Part shown: in pieces, positions 1 through 8,467 of the stretch
Layout: every line of letters begins with the position of its first letter
Numbering within the stretch: position 1 is the first letter of the stretch
NCBI RefSeq assembly: GCF_007992495.1
Contig: NZ_BKAJ01000027.1
Location: 1-33,901, forward strand
DNA: 33,901 nucleotides
DNA from: Reyranella soli
Lineage (GTDB): Bacteria > Pseudomonadota > Alphaproteobacteria > Reyranellales > Reyranellaceae
Direction of reading: 5' to 3'
Notes under the pieces: model-generated
What the model saw: only the letters and a program-made list of their open reading frames with translations
Told to the model about the DNA's origin: nothing
The model's database searches: none
Position numbers and translations under genes: made by a program

Positions 1-909
1 GGCCATGTCCGGCGGATTGGCATGCGGGTCGGCGACGAAGACCGCGACCAGCACCCTGCCCCGCTCCAACCCCACCGCCTCGACCGGAACGGGTGTCATA
101 GCCACGTTGTAAGGCAGCGCGCCTGAGCGCCGCATCACCGCCATGGCCTGGTGTGCGGTCAGATCGCGTTCGGCCGTGGCCTTGATCCGCCGCCGCACGG
201 CCGACGTATCGGCCGGCCGTGCGGCCGCGAGCCGGTCCCGGCGCACCAAGAGTCCATCGGCCGCATCGAGGATGCGCCATGCGGCGTGATTGGCCTGCAC
301 GATACGACCGTCCGGTTCGACAACGATGACCGGCCTCGCAGTGGCATCGAGGAGCGCGTCGCTCAGCTGACGTTTCCCCTCCAGGGCGCCGAGGTGTCGA
401 CTGAGGCCGACTGCCCGGACCAGATGAGGCGACAAGGCCTGCAGCAAGGCGATCTCTTCATCCGCAAAATCGCCGGGCCGACGTCCGCGGCAGAACATGA
501 CTGCGCCAACCGCTTGTGGATCGGCAGAGGTCACGAGGCCGAAGTATGTGTGCCGGTCCTGCGGCAAGCTCCACTCATTGTAGAACGGCGAACGCATCAG
601 GTTCTGCTTGGGCAAGAGCATCCAGTCAGCGGCGGCAACACCGGGCCGCAGCCGCCGGAATGCCGGAAATAGAGGATTGAGCTCGGGTTTGTAGAATTCC
701 CGATTGTAAGCCTCCTGCCATTCCGGCTCGGCGCCGAATTCACTGGAAAAACTGAGCTGATTGGTTCCGCCCACCGTCGTCGCCAGGATGCCACCATTGG
801 CGTCAAAACGTTCGCCGAGACGCACCAACGTGGCATCCCATAGCCTTGGTTCGACGCCAGCCTCATAAATCTGGCCGACCAGGTCGAGCACATCATCGGC
901 GAGCGACAT
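1..909 (-). CDS. Partial transcriptional regulator, probably LuxR-type with PAS-like sensor region
   Basis: The frame is open from an ATG at 909 to the window edge, giving 303 residues without a stop, so the C-terminus is missing. The start MSLADDVLDLVGQIYEAG is preceded by GAGAGGG about 10 bases upstream. Residues about 1-180 look like the globular N-terminal region of single-component regulators in this family. Residues about 185-290 (LSDALLDATARPVIVVEPDGRIVQANHAA and onward) have the PAS signature of a hydrophobic strand, a D/E-G-R turn and an ANHAA helix. From family knowledge such proteins end in a LuxR-type helix-turn-helix of about 65 residues; that part would lie beyond base 1 and is not seen. 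The ligand and targets are unknown. The gene is divergent from the small gene at 1193. Confidence 0.6.
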   Translation of the reverse strand, partial: MSLADDVLDLVGQIYEAGVEPRLWDATLVRLGERFDANGGILATTVGGTNQLSFSSEFGAEPEWQEAYNREFYKPELNPLFPAFRRLRPGVAAADWMLLPKQNLMRSPFYNEWSLPQDRHTYFGLVTSADPQAVGAVMFCRGRRPGDFADEEIALLQALSPHLVRAVGLSRHLGALEGKRQLSDALLDATARPVIVVEPDGRIVQANHAAWRILDAADGLLVRRDRLAAARPADTSAVRRRIKATAERDLTAHQAMAVMRRSGALPYNVAMTPVPVEAVGLERGRVLVAVFVADPHANPPDMA

Positions 910-1142
910 TCTACAGCCCTCTCGTAGCGGCAACCTCGGCTTGCAAAGATGGCGGTGCGCCGGGGCTGAAAGGCGCAGCGCTGCGGAAGTATCCGCAATC
1001 CGTTCCAACGTTCTGTGCAGTTTCTCACAGTCGTCCGTCGTCCGAACTGGCCAATCTACAGCAACCCTAGAAAATTCTGTCTCAATGCCCCCTCAACGGC
1101 AACATGTTGACGCGGGTGTAACGGCAATCTTCCGACCTTCGT

Positions 1143-1180
1143 CTTCAGTGGAGACCGGCAAAAGTCGGTTCCTACTGAAG
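1143..1180 (+). promoter_or_regulatory. Strong leader hairpin directly before a ribosome binding site
   Basis: Arms 1143-1159 and 1164-1180 pair over 17 positions around an AAAA tetraloop (1160-1163), with one A-C mismatch and three G-T wobbles. The outer seven pairs are CTTCAGT/ACTGAAG. The AGGGAG ribosome binding site of the next gene starts at 1181, immediately after the stem. There is no T-run, so it is a poor intrinsic terminator; a translational or mRNA-stability element, or a dyad operator, fits better. Confidence 0.55.
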
Positions 1181-1192
1181 AGGGAGACAGCA

Positions 1193-1396
1193 ATGCAGGC
1201 ACTTTGCTCAATCGCGGTCACGATCCTCGCCCTTGCCGGCTCGGGAGAGTGCAAGACACGGGTCGAGGGCATGACGTCCGAGACTCGCGCGACCAACGTC
1301 CAATATGCAGGTAATGGCCTGCCCCGGCTGCCGAGCGTGCCTCGCCTGCCGAGTCTGCCGCGTCTACCCCGCGTGCCGAAGCCCAAGTGGCCCTGA
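1193..1396 (+). CDS. Small secreted-looking proline-rich protein (67 aa)
   Basis: ATG at 1193 follows AGGGAGACAGCA, a good ribosome binding site. Residues 1-18 (MQALCSIAVTILALAGSG) form a short hydrophobic segment like a signal peptide. The following GEC does not satisfy the lipobox rule, so I do not call it a lipoprotein. The C-terminal third is a repeat built from LPR/LPS/VPR triplets: PRLPSVPRLPSLPRLPRVPK, ending PKWP. That regular spacing of proline every third residue, with arginine or leucine between, suggests an extended polyproline-II-like basic tail. The gene ends one base before the stop of the convergent GyrI-like gene. I recognise no family and infer no function. The good ribosome binding site and the codon pattern favour a real gene. 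Confidence 0.55.
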   Translation: MQALCSIAVTILALAGSGECKTRVEGMTSETRATNVQYAGNGLPRLPSVPRLPSLPRLPRVPKPKWP

Positions 1397-1397
1397 C

Positions 1398-1847
1398 TCA
1401 GGCCAACAGCGCGTAAAGATCCGTCTCGAGCTTGGCGGGATCGACGCCCTGCCAGGGCATGTAGATTTCCCAGTTGATGCCCGTGAGTTCGAGCTTCTCG
1501 GCGGCGCACCACGCGAACAGCGTCTGCCAGGCGCCCGGCATGCCGTCGAACGGTCCCTTGAGCTGAAAGTGCGCAGCGCGCCCGGCTGGCAGATCCGACG
1601 GCACGATCTCGCCGCGGCCGGCAAAGCTCTGGCCGACGATGGTGCCGATTTCCATGTCGAGCGCGTCCTTCGCCGGCGTGCGAAAGCGCGTCAGCGGCCG
1701 GCCGAGCGGACCGGCGTCGAGCGACGGCAGCGCCGCATCGATCGCGGCACGCGCCGAGCGCTGGGCCATGGGTATTTCCGGGAACGGCACCTTGGCCTTG
1801 ACCACCGCCGTCAGCTGACGGTCGACCGTCACGATTGAGCAAGCCAT
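1398..1847 (-). CDS. GyrI-like / effector-binding domain protein (149 aa)
   Basis: A stand-alone domain of the GyrI/AraC effector-binding (SOUL-like) fold: the N-terminal strand MACSIVTVDRQLTAVVKAKV, the middle AGRGEIVPSDLPAGRAAHFQLKG region, and the C-terminal NWEIYMPW segment where the family carries a conserved glutamate for ligands. From family knowledge these proteins bind small, often cationic or hydrophobic, molecules in the cytoplasm. The ATG at 1847 is preferred because GGAG lies 8 bases upstream. The in-frame GTG at 1856 has GGA directly touching it, which is too close. The promoter region carries a 24-bp palindrome (1861-1884), so the gene is probably under a dimeric repressor. No such regulator gene is next to it in this window. 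Confidence 0.8.
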   Translation of the reverse strand: MACSIVTVDRQLTAVVKAKVPFPEIPMAQRSARAAIDAALPSLDAGPLGRPLTRFRTPAKDALDMEIGTIVGQSFAGRGEIVPSDLPAGRAAHFQLKGPFDGMPGAWQTLFAWCAAEKLELTGINWEIYMPWQGVDPAKLETDLYALLA

Positions 1848-1860
1848 GGGTTGCACTCCA

Positions 1861-1884
1861 TCACTTAACCATATGGTTTAGTGA
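1861..1884. promoter_or_regulatory. 24-bp near-perfect palindromic operator candidate
   Basis: The two 12-base halves TCACTTAACCAT and ATGGTTTAGTGA are reverse complements except at one position. It sits 13 bases upstream of the GyrI-like start at 1847, where it would overlap the promoter or the start of the message. AACCATATGGTT-type cores are, from memory, typical of ArsR/SmtB-like repressor sites that control SRPBCC/GyrI stress genes. That family assignment is inference. Confidence 0.6.
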
Positions 1885-1940
1885 TAGGCGCTTCCATCAC
1901 GCCCGTCAACAAGACCTGTAACGACCCGGTTCGGACCTCC

Positions 1941-1971
1941 GTCTCCCAGACAGACCTTCTGATGGGGAGAC
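1941..1971 (+). promoter_or_regulatory. Hairpin that can mask a ribosome binding site
   Basis: GTCTCCC (1941-1947) is the exact reverse complement of GGGAGAC (1965-1971), with a 17-base loop. The right arm contains the ribosome binding site of the gene starting at 1973, so folding of the leader would block translation of both coupled membrane genes. Confidence 0.4.
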
Positions 1972-1972
1972 G

Positions 1973-2212
1973 ATGAAAGTCGCAAACAGATCACCGATCC
2001 TGGCGGCGATATCCTTGGTCGCTGCCTTGGTCGGCCTCGGCACCTACCTCGCCGCCCTCGAAGTCGCGTGGAACAGCCCGGGCGTCGGACCGTCGGTCAT
2101 CGGCGGCTACGCCTACGCCGCGCGCGACGAACTGGGACGACCGACCTGCCGGCGCAGCAACTTCGGCGATCCGCAGCGGCCCATCGTCAGGATCGGCCAG
2201 AACTGCCCATGA
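1973..2212 (+). CDS. Small single-pass membrane protein (79 aa)
   Basis: ATG at 1973 follows GGGGAGACG. Residues about 8-30 (PILAAISLVAALVGLGTYLAALEV) form one hydrophobic helix after a basic N-terminus (MKVANR). The rest (about 31-79) is a short polar tail containing GGYAYAARDELGRP and two cysteines (CRRSNFGDPQRPIVRIGQNC) that could form a disulfide outside the membrane. The stop overlaps the next start as ATGA (2209-2212), so the two genes are translationally coupled. No family is recognised. It could be a small anchored periplasmic protein. Confidence 0.6.
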   Translation: MKVANRSPILAAISLVAALVGLGTYLAALEVAWNSPGVGPSVIGGYAYAARDELGRPTCRRSNFGDPQRPIVRIGQNCP

Positions 2213-2535
2213 CGCCGATCATGTCCCATGCCGTCGCCTTCATACGATGCGTCGCCGTTTGGTCCGTCGTCGCCCTGCCCTTCGCGCCTTCGGTGTTGGG
2301 CGTCTACTTGAGCTGGTCATACTGCTTCTCGACGAGGCATGCCGATCCTGTCGGCTGCTTCGCCGTCGTAACGTACCTTGCCCCGATCGCTTTCGTATTC
2401 GGGCCACTGTCCGGCATCGTCAGCGAGCCCGTCAACCGATGGCCGGATATCCTGGCGACGGCGCTCATTCTCGCCGTGTTCGCAACGACGATGAGCTTCG
2501 CCTGCAGAAAGCTGATGGCCTATCGGCCCGGCTAA
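2209..2535 (+). CDS. Small multi-pass membrane protein (108 aa)
   Basis: The start overlaps the stop of the upstream gene by four bases (ATGA), a coupling arrangement that supports both genes. Three hydrophobic stretches can be seen: about residues 8-32 (AFIRCVAVWSVVALPFAPSVLG), 45-70 (VGCFAVVTYLAPIAFVFGPLSG) and 80-100 (ILATALILAVFATTMSFACR). They end in a basic tail, suggesting three membrane helices with the C-terminus inside. No family is recognised. It converges on the hydratase gene with only eight bases between them. The partner at 1973 may form a complex with it; this rests only on the overlap. Confidence 0.55.
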   Translation: MTPIMSHAVAFIRCVAVWSVVALPFAPSVLGVYLSWSYCFSTRHADPVGCFAVVTYLAPIAFVFGPLSGIVSEPVNRWPDILATALILAVFATTMSFACRKLMAYRPG

Positions 2536-2543
2536 ACGCAGCG

Positions 2544-3332
2544 CTACTTGACGGTGATCTCCGTGCCGCCCAGGCCGACGTACTCCGTCTTGGCCTTGCC
2601 CGGCCCGGGCAGGAACACCGGCGGATGCACCGATCCCGTGAGAATCACGTCGCCCGCCTTCAGGTGCTTGCCGTGCTCCAAAAGCTTGTTGGCGAGCCAG
2701 GCGAGCGAGATCAGGGCGCTGCCCATGACGTTGGTGCCGGGGCCGGCGCCGATCTCCTTGCCCTCGAACTCCGAGCGGCCCTTCAGGCCGGCGAAGTCGA
2801 CCGTCTGCCAGTCCTTCACGTCGGTGCCGACGATGCAGGCGGCCTGCAGCACGTCGTCGGCGATGCGGCCGGGGCCGCTCACCTTGGTGACGTCGGCGTA
2901 GCGGTTCTCGACGACCTCGGCGCCGCAGTGGAAGCTGGCGACGTGGGCCTTGATGCTGTCGGCCGTATAGCCGCCCGCCGTCGCGTCCTTGGACATGCGC
3001 GCCACCATCTCGCATTCGATGCCGGCCTTGATCGGCCAGCCCTTCTCGAACACGGCGCCGGTCGGCCGCACGCCACTCTTGTAGATGCCGGCAAACACGG
3101 GACCCGAGAGCTTCATCGGCTCGTACTGCGAGGGCAGCGTCAGCGCGACCTTCCAGCCGGCCATGGCGTCCTTGCCGTCGGCGGTCAGGCGGTCGTGGAC
3201 GGCGAACTGGACCTTGTAGGAATCGGCCTCGCTCAAGGCCGCCGTGTCGGCGGCGAGGAAGTCCATCACCTGGCGGCTGCGCCGGCCCGCGGCGATGCGA
3301 TCAGCGAGTGCGGCGATTTCCTTGTCGTTCAC
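2544..3332 (-). CDS. 2-keto-4-pentenoate hydratase / FAH-family protein (MhpD-like, 262 aa)
   Basis: It matches the MhpD/fumarylacetoacetate-hydrolase fold in length and layout: an N-terminal helical region (IAALADRIAAGRRSR), the strand pair GPVFAGIYKSGVRP, the metal-site glutamates in IKAGIECEMVARM, and the C-terminal block with NVMGSALISLAWLANKLLEHG followed by LKAGDVILTGSVHPP. Family members add water to 2-hydroxypenta-2,4-dienoate-type acids or decarboxylate 2-oxo acids in the cytoplasm, using Mg2+ or Mn2+. It starts with GTG at 3332 behind GGAGGG. It is the last gene of the minus-strand beta-oxidation group, 145 bases after the FadJ-like gene, with an inverted repeat between. Its substrate is not given by the sequence. 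No ring-cleavage genes lie nearby, so a role outside aromatic meta-cleavage is possible. Confidence 0.85.
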   Translation of the reverse strand: MNDKEIAALADRIAAGRRSRQVMDFLAADTAALSEADSYKVQFAVHDRLTADGKDAMAGWKVALTLPSQYEPMKLSGPVFAGIYKSGVRPTGAVFEKGWPIKAGIECEMVARMSKDATAGGYTADSIKAHVASFHCGAEVVENRYADVTKVSGPGRIADDVLQAACIVGTDVKDWQTVDFAGLKGRSEFEGKEIGAGPGTNVMGSALISLAWLANKLLEHGKHLKAGDVILTGSVHPPVFLPGPGKAKTEYVGLGGTEITVK

Positions 3333-3393
3333 GGTGATTCCCTCCGATTTCGGTCGGGAGGATTGTGGCGCACAAATGTGAATTACAAAACAC

Positions 3394-3468
3394 CTGTCAT
3401 CCCGAGGCCGAAGGCCGAGGGACCTTTACGGTTGCCTGAAAGGTCCCTCGCTGCGCTCGGGATGACAG
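3394..3468. repeat. Dispersed inverted repeat, family A, copy 1
   Basis: Arms begin and end CTGTCATCCCGAG / CTCGGGATGACAG, with the inner GAGGGACCTTT / AAAGGTCCCTC and a loop containing GGTTGCCT. The left arm carries GGCCGAAGGCC where the right arm has the GCGCAGC type, so the two arms do not match in the middle. Other copies lie at 7069, 16739 and 20191. This copy sits between the FadJ-like gene and the hydratase. Confidence 0.85.
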
Positions 3469-3476
3469 CGTGCGCG

Positions 3477-5726
3477 TTACGCCGCTTTCGCAGGATGGTA
3501 ATCGCCGTAGAAGCTCTGGCCCTTGGCGGCCATGTCGCGCAGCAGCTTCGGCACCTCGAACTGCGCGCCGTACTTCTTGGCGAACTCGTCGCACTCGGCG
3601 ACGAAGGTTTTTACGCCGACCTGGTCGATCAGGCTGACGGCGCCGCCGGTCTGCGGCGCGAAGCCCAGGCCCATGATCGAGCCGACGTCGCCGTCCTGCG
3701 GCGCGGTGAGCACGTTGGCTTCCAGGCAGCGCACCGTGTCGACGGCCTGCACATAGAGGAGACGCTTCTTGATCTCCTCCTCCTTGGCGCGCTTCTCCTC
3801 GCCCTCGCCGTAGAGCAGCTTGGGATCGGCCGGGAAGTGCTTCTGCAGATCGGGCCACAGGCGCTTCTTGCCGTCGGCCGGATACTCATAGAAGCCCTTG
3901 CCGTTCTTGCGGCCGAAGCGCTCGAGCTTCTTGACCATCAGCTCGAGGATGTCCTCGGTGCCCGAGCCCTCGAACTTCTGACCGGCGGCCTCGGCGTCGC
4001 GCCGCGTCTGGTCCATGATCTTCCACGAAAGGTCGATCGCGACCTCGTCGTTCAGCGCCAGCGGGCCGACCGGCATGCCGGCAAAGCGCGCGCAGTTCTC
4101 GATCATGGCGGCCGGCACGCCCTCCTTCAGGAGACGATGGCCCTCGCTGATGAAGGCGCCGCAGACGCGCGACGTAAAGAAGCCGCGGCTGTCATTCACC
4201 ACGATCGGCGTCTTGCGGATTTTTTGCACGAAATCCATGGCACGCGCCAAGGTCTCCTGCGAGGTCTTCTTGCCGACGATGATCTCGACCAGCGGCATCT
4301 TCTCGACCGGCGAGAAGAAGTGCAGGCCGATGAACTGGTCGGGCTTCGACGAGGCCTCGGCCAGGCCAGTGATCGGCAGAGTCGAGGTGTTCGATGCGAA
4401 CACCGCATCCTTCGGCAGCGCCGCCTCGGCCTTCTTGGTGGCCTCGGCCTTGACCTCCCGGTTCTCGAACACCGCCTCGATCACGAGCTGGACGTCCTTC
4501 AGCGCGCCGAAGTCCGGCGTCGCCGTCACCTTGGCCAGCAGACCGTCGCGCCTGGCCTGGTCAAGCCGCCCGCGCTTCACGAGCTTGTCGAGCTCGGCAG
4601 CGATGTGGGCCTTGCCCTTGTCGGCAGCCGCCTGGTCGCGGTCGATCAGCACGATGTCGAGCCCGGCCTGCACCGAGACGGTGGCGATGCCCGCCCCCAT
4701 GAGGCCGGCACCCAGTATGCCGATCTTCTTGTACTCCTGCTTCGGCACCCCCTTGGGCCGACGCGCGAGCTTGTTCGCCTCCTGCAGGCCGAAGAACAGC
4801 GTGCGGATCATGCTCTTGGCGACGGGATCGCGCAGCAGCGAGACGAAGTAGCGGGTTTCCACGCGCAATGCCGTGTCGAACGGCAGCTGCAGGCCCTCGT
4901 AGACGCAGCTCATGATCGCCTTGGGCGCCGGATAGACGCCGTTGGTCTTGCCGGCGATCATGGCGTTGCCGCCGATGAAGGTCTGCACGCCCGGCGGGCT
5001 CCACACCGCGCCGCCCGGGAAGCCCGGGGTCTTGAAGCCCTTGCGGTCCCACGGCTGCACGGCGCGGCCGTCGATCGGCTTGGCGCCCTTGCCGGCGTAT
5101 TCCGGCACGACCTGTTCAGCCGCCGGCGCCATCAGCCAGGCCTTCGCCTTGGCGAGAAGCTCCTGCGCCGGCACGACGTCGTGGATCAGGCCGAGGCCCT
5201 TGGCGGCATCGACCGTGAGGTCCTTGCCCTCGAGCAGGATGGGCGCTGCGTTCATCACGCCGATCAGGCGCGGGATGCGCTGCGTGCCGCCGCCGCCCGG
5301 CAGCAGGCCGATCTTGACCTCGGGCTGGCCGACCTTGGCCCTCGGGTTGGCCGCGGCGATGCGATGGTGGCAGGCGAGGCAGATCTCGAAGCCGCCGCCC
5401 AGCGCGGTGCCGTTGATAGCGGCCACGATCGGCTTGCCGCCGGTCTCCTGGCGGCGAAAGATCTTCTGCAGCTGGCTGAACTGGTCCATCAGCTTGGCGG
5501 CGTCGGAGGTGTCGGTGCCGAGAAGCATTTCCAGGTCGGCGCCGGCGATGAAGTCGGCCTTGGCCGAGGTCAGGATGATGCCCTTGACCTTGTCGTCCTT
5601 GAGAGCGTCCTCGAGCGCGCCGGTGTAGGCCGTCAGCGAGGCCTCGTTCAGCACGTTCATGGTGCGGCCCGGCATGTCCCAGGTGATGGTGGCGATGCCG
5701 TCGCTATCGACGTTGTAGTTGATCAT
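3477..5726 (-). CDS. fadJ: Bifunctional enoyl-CoA hydratase / 3-hydroxyacyl-CoA dehydrogenase (FadJ/FadB-like, 749 aa)
   Basis: It carries out steps two and three of fatty-acid beta-oxidation. The N-terminal crotonase domain (about 1-200) has the oxyanion-hole segment ADFIAGADLEM and both catalytic glutamates, E114 in ALGGGFEICLACHHR and E136 in KVGQPEVKIGLLPGGGG. A linker of about 130 residues leads to the dehydrogenase. Its NAD-binding loop is GAGLMGAG (339-346), and the catalytic pair H469 (IGLHFFSPVEKMP) and E481 has the 12-residue spacing seen in FadB. C-terminal dehydrogenase domains follow to GDYHPAKAA. The length suits the family. ATG at 5726 follows GAGGAATCGAACC. It lies downstream of the thiolase in one operon, the usual FadA/FadB partnership. 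The name fadJ is by similarity; chain length and strict fadB/fadJ identity cannot be decided here. Confidence 0.93.
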   Translation of the reverse strand: MINYNVDSDGIATITWDMPGRTMNVLNEASLTAYTGALEDALKDDKVKGIILTSAKADFIAGADLEMLLGTDTSDAAKLMDQFSQLQKIFRRQETGGKPIVAAINGTALGGGFEICLACHHRIAAANPRAKVGQPEVKIGLLPGGGGTQRIPRLIGVMNAAPILLEGKDLTVDAAKGLGLIHDVVPAQELLAKAKAWLMAPAAEQVVPEYAGKGAKPIDGRAVQPWDRKGFKTPGFPGGAVWSPPGVQTFIGGNAMIAGKTNGVYPAPKAIMSCVYEGLQLPFDTALRVETRYFVSLLRDPVAKSMIRTLFFGLQEANKLARRPKGVPKQEYKKIGILGAGLMGAGIATVSVQAGLDIVLIDRDQAAADKGKAHIAAELDKLVKRGRLDQARRDGLLAKVTATPDFGALKDVQLVIEAVFENREVKAEATKKAEAALPKDAVFASNTSTLPITGLAEASSKPDQFIGLHFFSPVEKMPLVEIIVGKKTSQETLARAMDFVQKIRKTPIVVNDSRGFFTSRVCGAFISEGHRLLKEGVPAAMIENCARFAGMPVGPLALNDEVAIDLSWKIMDQTRRDAEAAGQKFEGSGTEDILELMVKKLERFGRKNGKGFYEYPADGKKRLWPDLQKHFPADPKLLYGEGEEKRAKEEEIKKRLLYVQAVDTVRCLEANVLTAPQDGDVGSIMGLGFAPQTGGAVSLIDQVGVKTFVAECDEFAKKYGAQFEVPKLLRDMAAKGQSFYGDYHPAKAA

Positions 5727-5742
5727 GGTTCGATTCCTCTTC

Positions 5743-5822
5743 GCTGGGGGCGCGCCACTCCAGTGGCGCGATCATTCCTTGCGGCCGAGCATGACGCGCG
5801 ACTGGAGTCGCGCGCCCCCAGC
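5743..5822. repeat. REP-like double palindrome between thiolase and FadJ genes
   Basis: Arms 5743-5770 and 5795-5822 are 28-base inverted repeats differing at two positions. Each arm is itself a hairpin: CGCGCCACT-CC-AGTGGCGCG in the left arm; the right arm read in reverse complement has CGCGCGACT-CC-AGTCGCGCG. The two differences are paired, so each small hairpin stays intact. The element ends one base before the thiolase stop codon (5824-5826). Confidence 0.8.
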
Positions 5823-5823
5823 C

Positions 5824-7035
5824 TCAGACGCGCTCGATGATCGTGGCGGTGCCCATGCCGGCGCCGACGCAGAGCGTGGCCAGGCCGGTCGAGAGGTTGC
5901 GCCGCTCCATCTCGTCGAGCAGCGTTCCCAGGATCATGGCGCCGGTGGCGCCCAGCGGATGGCCCATGGCGATGGCGCCGCCGTTCACGTTGATCCTGTC
6001 GTGCGGCATCTTGAGGATCTGCAGGTAGCGCAGCACGACGGCGGCGAAGGCCTCGTTCAGCTCCCAGAGATCGATGTCCTTCGCCGTCATGCCGGCACGC
6101 TTCAGCGCCTTCTCCGACGCGGGCGCGGGCCCGGTCAGCATGATGGCGGGCTCCGAGCCGATCGAAGCGAAGGAGCGGATCCTTGCGCGCGGCCTCAGCC
6201 CCGCCTTCTCGCCGAACTCCTTGGTGCCGATCAGGATAGCGGCGGCGCCGTCGACGATGCCCGACGAGTTGCCGGCATGGTGGACGTGGGTGATCTTCTC
6301 GACCTCGGGGTAGCGCTGGATGGCCACCGCATCGAAGCCCGGCATCATCTCGCCCTGCATCTTGAAGCTGGGCTCGAGCGCCGCCAGCGTCTGCATGGTC
6401 GTCTGCGGCCGCATCAGCTCGTCGTGCGCGAGAAGCTCGACGCCGTTCTGGTCCTTCACCGGCACGATCGACTTCTTGAAGTAGCCGGCGTCCCAGGCGG
6501 CCTTGGCGCGCTTCTGCGATTCGACGGCGTAGGCGTCGACGTCGTCGCGGCTCAGCCCGTACTTGGTGGCGATCAGGTCGGCCGAGATGCCCTGGGGCAC
6601 GAAGTACATCGGGATGGCGACCGCGGGATCGGTCGGCCAGGCGCCGCCGTCGGAGCCCATGGGCACGCGCGACATCGATTCGACGCCGCCGCCGATCGCG
6701 GCCTGGCTCTGGCCCGACATGACCTGCGCCGCCGCCATGTTGGTGGCTTCCAGGCCCGAGGCGCAGAAGCGGTTGACCTGCACGCCCGACACGGTCTCGG
6801 CATAGCCCGCGACGACCGCCGCGGTGCGGGCGATGTCCGCGCCCTGCTCGCCGATCGGCATGACGCAGCCCAGCACGACGTCGTCGACCAGGTGGGTGTC
6901 GAGCTTGTTGCGGTCGCGGATCGCCTGTAGGGCGGTCACGGCCAGCCGCACCGGGGTCACTTCGTGCAGCGAGCCGTCCTTGCGGCCCTTGCCGCGCGGG
7001 GTGCGGACGGCGTCGTAGATGAATGCGTCGGTCAT
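5824..7035 (-). CDS. fadA: Acetyl-CoA C-acyltransferase (thiolase, FadA-like, 403 aa)
   Basis: It catalyses thiolytic cleavage of 3-ketoacyl-CoA, the last beta-oxidation step. The thiolase landmarks are all present: the start [17 protein letters not shown], nucleophile C91 in [11 protein letters not shown], the NEAFAAV segment, the general-base H359 in [15 protein letters not shown] and the second cysteine C389 in LCVGAGMG. The length of 403 is standard. ATG at 7035 follows AAGGAGACCGACC. It is the second gene of the minus-strand operon, 115 bases after the acyl-CoA dehydrogenase and upstream of the FadJ-like gene, with an inverted repeat on each side. A biosynthetic acetoacetyl-CoA thiolase is the alternative. 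The neighbours favour the degradative role. Confidence 0.92.
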   Translation of the reverse strand: MTDAFIYDAVRTPRGKGRKDGSLHEVTPVRLAVTALQAIRDRNKLDTHLVDDVVLGCVMPIGEQGADIARTAAVVAGYAETVSGVQVNRFCASGLEATNMAAAQVMSGQSQAAIGGGVESMSRVPMGSDGGAWPTDPAVAIPMYFVPQGISADLIATKYGLSRDDVDAYAVESQKRAKAAWDAGYFKKSIVPVKDQNGVELLAHDELMRPQTTMQTLAALEPSFKMQGEMMPGFDAVAIQRYPEVEKITHVHHAGNSSGIVDGAAAILIGTKEFGEKAGLRPRARIRSFASIGSEPAIMLTGPAPASEKALKRAGMTAKDIDLWELNEAFAAVVLRYLQILKMPHDRINVNGGAIAMGHPLGATGAMILGTLLDEMERRNLSTGLATLCVGAGMGTATIIERV

Positions 7036-7068
7036 GGTCGGTCTCCTTGAATGCGCGAACCAGTGAAG

Positions 7069-7139
7069 CTGTCACCCCGAGCGAAGCGAGGGGCCTTTGA
7101 GGCCACAGGAAAGGTCCCTCGCTACGCTCGGGATGACAG
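7069..7139. repeat. Dispersed inverted repeat, family A, copy 2
   Basis: Near-perfect arms: CTGTCACCCCGAGCGAAGCG on one side and the CGCTACGCTCGGGATGACAG form on the other, with GGGGCCTTT/AAAGGTCCC inside. The loop GAGGCCACAGG is the reverse complement of the loop in copy 3 (16739), so these two copies are the same element in opposite orientation. It lies between the acyl-CoA dehydrogenase and the thiolase. Confidence 0.88.
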
Positions 7140-7150
7140 TCGTCGTGTTG

Positions 7151-8290
<1,140 letters not shown>

Positions 8291-8371
8291 TGAGCGCTCC
8301 TCCGGCGGTCGATCAACGGGGTCTTGTTCTTGGGACTTTGGTCCGCCGACGCCTGCTCCGCCAGCGCTCGG

Positions 8372-8400
8372 GATGTAGTTTACCTTTACGTAAACGTCAA
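8372..8400 (-). promoter_or_regulatory. Promoter with MerR/LiuR-like box before the beta-oxidation operon
   Basis: Read on the minus strand: -35 TTGACG (8395-8400), 17-base spacer, then -10 TACATC (8372-8377). The spacer starts with the exact palindrome TTTACGTAAA (8385-8394) and continues GGTAAAC. From memory, TTGACGTTTACGTAAA-like sites are bound by MerR-family LiuR regulators of leucine and acyl-CoA catabolism. The sequence is seen; the regulator is inferred, and none is encoded nearby. Confidence 0.55.
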
Positions 8401-8467
8401 CTGAGGCCGGCAGCCCTGTCGGAGGCCGTTTGCCCCAGCCACCTACGCTGCGCAGGAGCGAAGGAGG

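Noticed and set aside
1193..1260. Lipoprotein signal in the small proline-rich protein
   Set aside because: The cysteine in GSGEC does not have the required small residues directly before it (E at -1), so the lipobox rule fails.
2247..5840. Very long open frame of almost 1200 codons on the plus strand
   Set aside because: It runs antisense to the FadJ-like and hydratase genes, whose catalytic motifs are complete. The frame is open only because of GC-rich third positions; its translation is low-complexity and matches nothing.
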